7,026 nt of DNA from Anaerolinea thermophila. Lineage in GTDB: Bacteria; Chloroflexota; Anaerolineae; Anaerolineales; Villigracilaceae. The DNA is taken from NCBI GenBank assembly GCA_020722305.1, contig DYLB01000107.1, positions 1-7,026 on the forward strand, written 5' to 3'. The notes under the pieces were generated by a model. The model saw nothing but the letters and a program-made list of their open reading frames with translations. It had not been told where the DNA came from and ran no database searches. Positions within the stretch are counted from its first letter, which is position 1; every line of letters starts with the position of its first letter. The translations under genes and the position numbers were made by a program. Below, piece after piece: positions 1 through 4,692 of this stretch.

Positions 1-27
1 CTTGGTGTACTTCGTGTCCTTTGTGGA
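1..27. repeat. Degenerate 9-bp tandem repeat, CTTNGTGNN
   Basis: Three consecutive 9-mers are readable: CTTGGTGTA, CTTCGTGTC and CTTTGTGGA. The array starts at the window edge, so its full length is unknown. The middle unit CTTCGTGTC (10-18) recurs exactly in the right arm of the terminator at 851-859, so the word is used more than once in this genome. The array puts a TAA (28-30) in the frame of the transporter fragment that follows. I infer an intergenic repeat, not coding sequence. Confidence 0.5.
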
Positions 28-48
28 TAAAGACCTTTTTGCAGTAGA

Positions 49-324
49 CTCTTCTATGCCATCTACCTGACCGATGGGGTGGGACTGGAGCCGCGCCCGG
101 CCTCCTTCGGCGCGCCGGAGACGGTCACCAGCTTCCAGCAGCCAAAACGCGTCGTAACGGTCATCAGGTTACTCGTCTCGCCCGCCGGGGCGATCCTCTT
201 TAGCGGCGCGGTGGCCTTCGCCTGGTTTTATCCCCTCGACCGCTCGCGGCACGCCCGCGTCCAAAACCTGCTCAAGCGGCGCAAAATCCGGAGCGAGTCC
301 CCCGTCCCTGGCCAGGAACCCTAA
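49..324 (+). pseudogene. C-terminal remnant of an MFS (GPH-like) transporter
   Basis: The frame that can be read here gives one hydrophobic helix (IRLLVSPAGAILFSGAVAFA) followed by WFYPLDRSRHARVQ and a basic end, LLKRRK. This resembles the last transmembrane helix and cytoplasmic tail of glycoside-pentoside-hexuronide type MFS transporters, where a 'YPL(T/D)R..H..I/V...L..R' tail is usual. Such proteins have about 12 helices and 440-500 residues, but here the frame is closed by TAA at 28-30 just upstream, inside repeat-like DNA. The rest of the transporter is therefore absent or in another frame upstream of the window. The GTG at 79 would allow an 81-residue peptide, but I see no convincing ribosome binding site before it. 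A decayed gene is the best reading; a real small membrane protein is the alternative. The left boundary is approximate. Confidence 0.5.
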
Positions 325-379
325 CCTCAGGGGTGGCGTCTGGAATTCGATACCCCAACCAGATGAAAAGAGGCATAAG

Positions 380-802
380 ATGAAAATGACCACCTTGATT
401 TGGACCGCCCTCATCGTTACCGGAATGATCGTGAGCGCCTGCGCCCCCGGGATCAGCAACCAATCCCTGAACGACACCACCTGGAGACTAATCTCATACG
501 GCTCTGCTACGGACCCGACGCCGGCCGCGCCCGACATCGAAACGACCCTCACCTTTGGTTCAAACGGACAGGTTAGCGGCAACATGGGCTGCAACTCCTT
601 CAGCGGCACTTACGAACTGAAAGGCGACAAGATCGAATTTGGCCCGTTGACGTCAACCTTGATGGCCTGCGAAGGCCCCGGCATGGACCAGGAGGCCGCG
701 GCCTTCAACGTGCTGCGCGAGACCGTCACCGCCAGCTTCGACGGCTCGAACCTGACCCTGACCGGCCCCGACGGCGACGTGCTGGTGCTGGCCCAAAAGT
801 AA
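380..802 (+). CDS. META-domain lipoprotein (HslJ-like)
   Basis: The 140-residue product has a lipoprotein signal peptide: basic start (MKM), hydrophobic stretch 4-17, and lipobox V18-S-A-C21, so the mature protein probably begins at a lipidated Cys21 on the outer face of the membrane. A single META domain follows (about 29-140). It opens with the family's 'L..T.W.L' motif (LNDTTWRLISY, 30-40) and carries the signature G67-N-M-G-C-N-S-F-S-G-x-Y78, then I85-x-F87 and T91-S-T-L-M-A-C97, and the closing 'LTLTG.DG..L.L' strand. The META domain is known from E. coli HslJ (heat-inducible, linked to novobiocin resistance) and Leishmania META1; its biochemical role is not established. The ATG is preceded by AAGAGG (368-373), 6 nt away, which supports this start. 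It is a single-gene unit closed by the terminator at 822-865. The family call is firm, the function open. Confidence 0.93.
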   Translation: MKMTTLIWTALIVTGMIVSACAPGISNQSLNDTTWRLISYGSATDPTPAAPDIETTLTFGSNGQVSGNMGCNSFSGTYELKGDKIEFGPLTSTLMACEGPGMDQEAAAFNVLRETVTASFDGSNLTLTGPDGDVLVLAQK

Positions 803-821
803 ACCGAATACCCGGCAACAT

Positions 822-865
822 AAGACACGAAGGCCGCTTCACAAACGAGCCTTCGTGTCTTTTTA
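822..865 (+). terminator. Rho-independent terminator of the META lipoprotein gene
   Basis: A perfect 13-bp stem (822-834 AAGACACGAAGGC with 849-861) encloses a 14-nt loop, and the right arm runs into a T-rich tail (860-865, then ATTCTT). It starts 19 nt after the META stop codon. The T tract lies only on the + side, so it mainly serves the + gene, although it also sits between two convergent genes. The right arm contains CTTCGTGTC, the same word as in the repeat at the window start. Confidence 0.9.
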
Positions 866-895
866 TTCTTGACACTTTTTAACTTTGCCCTGATT

Positions 896-3520
896 TTATT
901 GGTTGACCAGCGCTTTCAAAATCGCCAGCGTCTCCTGCTTGCCGCCCAGGCCGTTCTCCCCGCCGGGACCGACGCAGGAGGGACAGCCGTCTTCGCAGGC
1001 GCACTCGCGCACCAGTTCCAGCGCCCGCCGCATCAGTTCGTCGTGCAGTTCGAAGAGTTTCTGGCTGAAGCCGATTCCCGCCGGGACCAGATCGTACAGC
1101 ACCACCGAGGGCTGAGGAAAATATTCACTGGCGACCGGCTCGATGTGGGTGCCCAGGTCGCCGGGATCGCACATCAGGAACAGCGGAGCCAGGTTGCCGA
1201 GCACGTAGCTCAATCCCGCCAGCCCCGAGCGGACGCGCACATTCGTCTCGGCCTGTTTGTGACACTCCGGGCAGAGCGTGACCAGGTTGTCGAGCTGGTT
1301 GGCCTGGGCGCGTAAGGCATCCAGGTTTGGCGGTCCAACGTCAGGAGACGTTGGAGTCCCGTGCATGAACATGCGAAAGGGGACCTTGTGATGGACATCG
1401 TGCTGGCGGCCGGTTTCGGGACGCCCGCAAACCTGGCAGGTGTAGCCGTCCCTGGCCCTCACCCGCTCGCGGATACGCGGCCAATCCGGGCCGTAATCGT
1501 TGGGGGCGTTGGTCCACAGGCCCGCTTCGCTCAGGGTTTTGACGGTTCCGTCCGAGATCGAGAGCCAGTAACCGGTGGTCACCAACTCGGAGGGCGGCAG
1601 GTCGAGCGGCTCGCTGCCCAGCGTCTCATGGGTGTACCAGCGGCGCTTGATATAGCCCTTGACCTGGGTGGTGACTTTCAGGTCGCCCCAAAACTTCTTC
1701 GCCCCATACCCCCTAACCCTTAACTCGTCATCTCCCGGAAATTCTGCCGAAATCCCCACCACTTCCACCGTCGTGCCGCGCAGCGGCTCGGTGTAATAAT
1801 CGCTTTCGACCGGGCGCAATTGGGCGGTCTTTTGCTCCAGGTCCAGGCTTTCCACGAAATAGGATTGGGCCTCGTGCAGGTAGATCGCCCCGGGGTGGGC
1901 CATCCAGACCGCGCTCCCGCCGTCCACCGTGCCGACCGTCAGCGGACGTTCGCCTGAGGTTTGCAAGACCACGCTGTCGGGCGAGGCCGAGCGGAGCGAG
2001 ATGTCGGCCGCGGGGTAGGCGTCTGCCATCCAATAATATTTTTCGTTCGAGAGATGCACGTCACGGCCATCAACCATGAACTGCAAAAATCCGTTTATCG
2101 TTTCGGCGGGCAGCGACCCGAAGCCCTCGCCCCTGGCAAACGGCAATTCGAACACGGCGCAGCGCAGGTGATTGAGCAGGATCAGCAGGTGATCTGGATT
2201 GACCAACGCCTGCTCCGGGGAACGCTCGAACAGGTAATCGGGATGCCGTGCCAGGAACTGGTCGAGGGGGCTGGCAGACGCGACCAGAACCGATAGGGCG
2301 GGATCCAGCCCGCGTCCCGCGCGACCCGCTTGCTGGCGCGCGCTGGCGACGGTTCCCGGGTAGCCGACGAGAACGGCCGCGCCCATCCCGCCGATGTCTA
2401 TCCCCAATTCGAGGGCGTTGGTGGCGACCACAGCCCGGACCGAACCGTCGCGTAATCCCTTTTCGATCTCGCGGCGCTGGGCAGGGAGGTAACCGCTTCG
2501 ATAACCCCGAATACCCCCTCCCCGGCCCTCCCCTAAATTCTGCGAATTCGGGGAAGGGTGCAGGGTGGGGGCTCGGAGATAAGACAAAATAATCTCTACC
2601 GACCGCCTTGACCGGGCAAAGATCACCGACTGGATCTCGGCGTTGAGCAAGTCTTCCGTCAGGCGGACGGCTTCGAGCAGGCTCGATTTGCGCAGGCCGA
2701 GGGCGGCGTCCACGACGGGCGGGTTGTAGATGAGGAAGTGGCGCGGGCCGCGGGCCGAGCCGTCCCGGTCTATCAGATGGACGGGGGCTTCAACCAGGCG
2801 TTCGGCCAGTTCACGCGGGTTGCCGATGGTGGCCGAGGCCAGAATAAATTGCGGCTGCGCGCCGTAGAACGCCGCGATCCGTTTCAGCCGGCGCAGGACG
2901 TTGGCGACGTGCGAGCCGAAGACGCCGCGATAAGTGTGGGCCTCGTCCACGACCACGAAACGCAGGTGACGGAAGAATTCGGCCCAGTTAGTGTGGTGCG
3001 GCAGGATGCCGGTGTGGAGCATGTCGGGGTTGGTCAGCACCACGCGGGCGCGCTCGCGGATGGTCTTGCGGTCTTTTTGGGGGGTATCGCCGTCGTAAAT
3101 GGCAGTGGAAAGCGGTAATGGGCTACTGGTCGTTGCTGTTAATACTGACAACTGGTGACTGATGACTGAATACTGGTCCTGCGTCAGGGCTTTGGTGGGG
3201 AAAAAGTAGAGGGCGCGGGCTTCGGGGTCCTCGAGCAGGGCGGCCAGGACGGGCAAGTTGTAAGCCAGGGTCTTGCCGCTGGCCGTGCCGGTGGACAGGA
3301 TCAGGTTCTCGCCGCGACGGGCGCGTTCCCAGGCTTCGGCTTGGTGGCTATAGAGTTCGAAGATGCCCTGGCCGCGCAGCAGGGACGCCAGCGCGGGAGG
3401 CAGGTCGGGCGGGAGGGGGCGCAGGTCGGCGGGGCGCTGCGGCAGGGTCCGCCAGGAGACGAGGTTCGGCCCGGTGGCGGGGTCAGCACGCCAGTGGTCC
3501 AGGAGAGAGGCGAGGGACAT
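896..3520 (-). CDS. MrfA/YprA-like DEAH-box helicase with HNH and DUF1998 domains
   Basis: This 874-residue protein is a superfamily 2 helicase. Visible motifs: Q motif around Q60, Walker A T77-GTASGKT84, PTKAL (108-112), TNPDMLH (163-169), DEAH box D192-H195, SAT (229-231), VIFARSR (299-305), ATNALELGIDIG (366-377) and QQAGRAGR (396-403). After a linker (about 430-675) comes an HNH nuclease domain (678-760): C695-x2-C698, H710-H711, N745, C750-x2-C753-H754. The C-terminus is DUF1998, with CDPGDLG (784-790) and the cluster C840-x-C842-x3-C846-x2-C849 before VGP. The closest characterised relative is B. subtilis MrfA (about 750 residues), which acts in mitomycin-lesion repair and lacks the HNH domain; repair by unwinding plus cutting is my inference. 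No Shine-Dalgarno precedes the ATG, but an extended -10 lies 6 nt upstream, suggesting a leaderless message. Three short repeats are embedded in frame (residues about 116-138, 317-336, 722-729). All key residues are intact, so I do not call it a pseudogene. Confidence 0.95.
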   Translation of the reverse strand: MSLASLLDHWRADPATGPNLVSWRTLPQRPADLRPLPPDLPPALASLLRGQGIFELYSHQAEAWERARRGENLILSTGTASGKTLAYNLPVLAALLEDPEARALYFFPTKALTQDQYSVISHQLSVLTATTSSPLPLSTAIYDGDTPQKDRKTIRERARVVLTNPDMLHTGILPHHTNWAEFFRHLRFVVVDEAHTYRGVFGSHVANVLRRLKRIAAFYGAQPQFILASATIGNPRELAERLVEAPVHLIDRDGSARGPRHFLIYNPPVVDAALGLRKSSLLEAVRLTEDLLNAEIQSVIFARSRRSVEIILSYLRAPTLHPSPNSQNLGEGRGGGIRGYRSGYLPAQRREIEKGLRDGSVRAVVATNALELGIDIGGMGAAVLVGYPGTVASARQQAGRAGRGLDPALSVLVASASPLDQFLARHPDYLFERSPEQALVNPDHLLILLNHLRCAVFELPFARGEGFGSLPAETINGFLQFMVDGRDVHLSNEKYYWMADAYPAADISLRSASPDSVVLQTSGERPLTVGTVDGGSAVWMAHPGAIYLHEAQSYFVESLDLEQKTAQLRPVESDYYTEPLRGTTVEVVGISAEFPGDDELRVRGYGAKKFWGDLKVTTQVKGYIKRRWYTHETLGSEPLDLPPSELVTTGYWLSISDGTVKTLSEAGLWTNAPNDYGPDWPRIRERVRARDGYTCQVCGRPETGRQHDVHHKVPFRMFMHGTPTSPDVGPPNLDALRAQANQLDNLVTLCPECHKQAETNVRVRSGLAGLSYVLGNLAPLFLMCDPGDLGTHIEPVASEYFPQPSVVLYDLVPAGIGFSQKLFELHDELMRRALELVRECACEDGCPSCVGPGGENGLGGKQETLAILKALVNQ
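1334..1355. repeat. Hairpin repeat inside the HNH coding region (GTC-AGGA-GAC core)
   Basis: A perfect 9-bp stem (TCCAACGTC 1334-1342, GACGTTGGA 1347-1355) closes an AGGA loop. It encodes TPTSPDVG (residues 722-729) between the catalytic HH (710-711) and N745 of the HNH domain. The core GTC-[A/G]GGA-GAC, the preceding CCAA and a following GA-S-TCC then GTG are shared with the intergenic hairpin at 6926-6945. I infer a dispersed palindromic repeat that sits in frame. Confidence 0.55.
2513..2572. repeat. GC-rich palindromic element inserted in frame in the helicase gene
   Basis: The inner arms (2526-2540 and 2544-2558) pair at 12 of 15 positions, or 13 with one G-U, around a TGC loop. The outer arms CCCCCTCCC (2514-2522) and GGGTGGGGG (2563-2571) pair at 8 of 9. 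The palindrome spans exactly 20 codons (residues 317-336), coding for low-complexity PTLHPSPNSQNLGEGRGGG. It lies between helicase motif IV and the RGYRSGYLP segment, where related helicases as I recall them have a short loop. GC-rich palindromes of this kind are common in intergenic DNA of some bacteria; I infer an insertion that preserved the frame. Confidence 0.7.
3141..3175. repeat. 7-bp tandem repeat (NNNACTG)x5 within the helicase gene
   Basis: Five consecutive heptamers end in ACTG: AATACTG, ACAACTG, GTGACTG, ATGACTG and AATACTG. On the coding strand they read CAGTNNN and encode QYSVISHQLSVL (residues 116-127). The pattern resembles the STRR heptanucleotide repeats described in cyanobacterial genomes. 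It lies directly after the PTKALTQDQ motif, where family members as I recall them carry a helix of the type 'LRALRELL'. Confidence 0.75.
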
Positions 3521-3526
3521 GGGAGG

Positions 3527-3535
3527 ATTTTATCA
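3527..3535 (-). promoter_or_regulatory. Extended -10 promoter for a leaderless helicase message
   Basis: On the minus strand TGATAAAAT reads as a TG-N-TAAAAT extended -10. Six nucleotides separate it from the helicase ATG, so the expected start of transcription falls on or next to the A of the start codon. The intervening bases (CCTCCC) contain no Shine-Dalgarno. No clear -35 is visible, since that space is occupied by the upstream terminator hairpin; an extended -10 often works without a good -35. Sequence-only inference. Confidence 0.5.
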
Positions 3536-3539
3536 CTCG

Positions 3540-3565
3540 AAAAAAAGCCCGGTCGAAACCGGGCT
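3540..3565 (-). terminator. Rho-independent terminator of the TerC-family gene
   Basis: On the minus strand a perfect 8-bp stem AGCCCGGT / ACCGGGCT (3558-3565 and 3546-3553) closes a TTCG tetraloop and is followed by seven T (3546-3540, the first shared with the stem). It begins 9 nt after the TerC stop codon and ends about 20 nt before the helicase ATG. It therefore separates two genes that would otherwise look like an operon. Confidence 0.93.
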
Positions 3566-3574
3566 GCTGGCAAA

Positions 3575-4381
3575 TCATCTTTTCTTTTTGGATTTTGGCT
3601 TGGGCCTGGGCTGCGTCCGCCTGAGTGGGACGGAGGCGGGCGCGTCCGCCCCGGCATACGCCTGGTGCAGCTGGACCGGTTGGCTGACGGCCCGCACCCG
3701 CAGGTTGATCACTTCGACGAAGACCGAGAAACCCATAGCAAAGTAGATGTAACCTTTCGAGATGTGCTGGTGCAGGCCCTCGGCGATCAGCGACATGCCG
3801 ATCAGGAGCAGGAAGCTCAAGGCCAGGATCTTGACCGTGGGGTGGTGGCCCACGAAATCGCCGATCGGGCCGGAGGCGAACAGCATGATGATGACCGCGA
3901 GGATCACCGCCGCGATCATCACCCACAACGCCTGCGCCATGCCGACGGCAGTGATGACCGAATCGAGCGAGAAAATGATGTCGAGCAGGCCGATCTGGAG
4001 CACCACCGAGGTAAACGAGGCGGCTACCTTGGCGCTGGCATGGCCTTCCTTGCCTTCGAGCTTGTCGTGAATCTCGTGGGTGGCTTTGGCGATCAGGAAC
4101 AGGCCGCCGCCGAGCAGGATCAGGTCACGCCCCGAGATGCCGATCGAGAACACGGTGAAGAGCGGCTCTTCGAGACGGATGATCCAACTGAGCGAGAGCA
4201 GCAGCAGGATGCGGGTCAGCATTGCCAGGCCGAGACCCGCCTGGCGGGCGCGCGTCCGCTGGTCTGCCGGCAATTTGTCGGTCAGGATGGAGATGAAGAC
4301 GATGTTGTCTATGCCCAGCACAATCTCCAGCACGGTCAGAGTCAGGAGGGCGATCAGGTTTTCAGCAGAAAATATGTCCAT
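3575..4381 (-). CDS. TerC-family integral membrane protein (probable metal exporter)
   Basis: This 268-residue protein has about seven membrane segments (roughly 8-30, 47-68, 83-100, 118-140, 150-172, 183-203, 208-227). It carries the two TerC-family signatures: LEIVLGIDNIVFI (18-30), with E19 and D25 in the first helix, and LLDIIFSLDSVITAVG (132-147), with D134 and D140 in a later helix. These acidic residues inside membrane helices are thought to handle metal ions; characterised relatives (E. coli Alx, B. subtilis MeeF/MeeY) act in manganese export, and TerC is tied to tellurite resistance. The substrate here is inferred. The ATG is preceded by AAGGAA (4388-4393) with 6 nt spacing. The tail after residue 230 is hydrophilic and ends in a very basic run (KPKPKSKKKR), probably cytoplasmic. 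The gene is divergent from the glycosyltransferase and has its own terminator. I saw no yybP-ykoY manganese riboswitch upstream. Confidence 0.93.
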   Translation of the reverse strand: MDIFSAENLIALLTLTVLEIVLGIDNIVFISILTDKLPADQRTRARQAGLGLAMLTRILLLLSLSWIIRLEEPLFTVFSIGISGRDLILLGGGLFLIAKATHEIHDKLEGKEGHASAKVAASFTSVVLQIGLLDIIFSLDSVITAVGMAQALWVMIAAVILAVIIMLFASGPIGDFVGHHPTVKILALSFLLLIGMSLIAEGLHQHISKGYIYFAMGFSVFVEVINLRVRAVSQPVQLHQAYAGADAPASVPLRRTQPRPKPKSKKKR

Positions 4382-4396
4382 AGGCTATTCCTTATT

Positions 4397-4556
4397 CAAA
4401 TTTTTGTTGGCGCGCCAAAGCGCTGGACAGGAATCTGCTAATCTTCGCAAATCATCGCAAATGTAAGGCGGATTAGCGGGAATTCGCGGAGATTAGCGGA
4501 CTCTTGGAGATGGCGGTAAAGCGCGTCCCATCGGTTTGGCGCGCTAATAAATTTTT
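4397..4556. repeat. Nested inverted and direct repeats between divergent genes
   Basis: Within the 311-bp gap between the TerC and glycosyltransferase starts, two near-identical 12-mers, TTGGCGCGCCAA (4407-4418, a perfect palindrome) and TTGGCGCGCTAA (4536-4547), sit 129 bp apart; their AT-rich flanks make them look inverted. Inside them GCTAATCTTCGC (4437-4448) faces GCGGAGATTAGC (4486-4497), 11 of 12 complementary. Direct repeats TCGCAAAT (4445, 4455) and GATTAGCGG (4471, 4491) lie between. This could be a small MITE-like element, a folded RNA leader or operator pairs. The first palindrome lies 26-37 nt before the TerC start codon, where a repressor could act. I see no gene in this gap. Confidence 0.55.
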
Positions 4557-4651
4557 CGGATTCTACCCGATTACGTCGAAAGTAACATTCCCAATTACAA
4601 CTTCGCAAGAGGTCACTTTAACACACGCTAATCCGGCGCGCACCCGGCCGG

Positions 4652-4660
4652 TGTTACAAT
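4652..4660 (+). promoter_or_regulatory. Extended -10 candidate for the glycosyltransferase gene
   Basis: TGTTACAAT matches a TG-N-TACAAT extended -10. It would start transcription near 4667, giving a leader of about 26 nt before the ATG at 4693. No good -35 is visible at 17 bp spacing. The same TTACAAT word occurs upstream of the gene at 6279-6788, which supports its use as a promoter element here. Confidence 0.45.
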
Positions 4661-4692
4661 CTGGACGAGACAGGAAGAATTCCGTTACGCTC

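Noticed and set aside
869..897. TTGACA (869-874) with GATTTT 17 bp later, as a + strand promoter
   Set aside because: It would only drive antisense RNA of the helicase; the -10 is poor and the region is an AT-rich convergent intergenic gap. Chance is more likely.
1241..1489. HNH segment as an intein or homing endonuclease insertion
   Set aside because: There is no Cys/Ser splice start nor a terminal HN followed by Cys/Ser/Thr at the borders, and the surrounding sequence reads continuously into DUF1998. It is better seen as a stable domain.
3141..3175. CRISPR-like array
   Set aside because: The units are 7 bp with no spacers; it is a tandem microsatellite.
896..3520. Helicase as a pseudogene because of repeat insertions
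   Set aside because: The frame is uninterrupted over 874 codons and every helicase, HNH and zinc-ligand residue is in place.
3341..4441. A 366-codon open frame on the + strand
   Set aside because: It runs antisense to TerC and the helicase start; its composition is Asp/Gln/Arg-rich nonsense without motifs, whereas the minus strand carries clear TerC and helicase signatures.
4504..4692. N-terminal extension of the glycosyltransferase from TTG 4504
   Set aside because: The extra 63 residues are not membrane-like, overlap the repeat block and contain the -10 candidate; homologous sequence starts at the ATG 4693.
4382..4692. yybP-ykoY manganese riboswitch upstream of TerC
   Set aside because: I searched for the conserved GGGGAGTAG-type core on the minus strand and did not find it.
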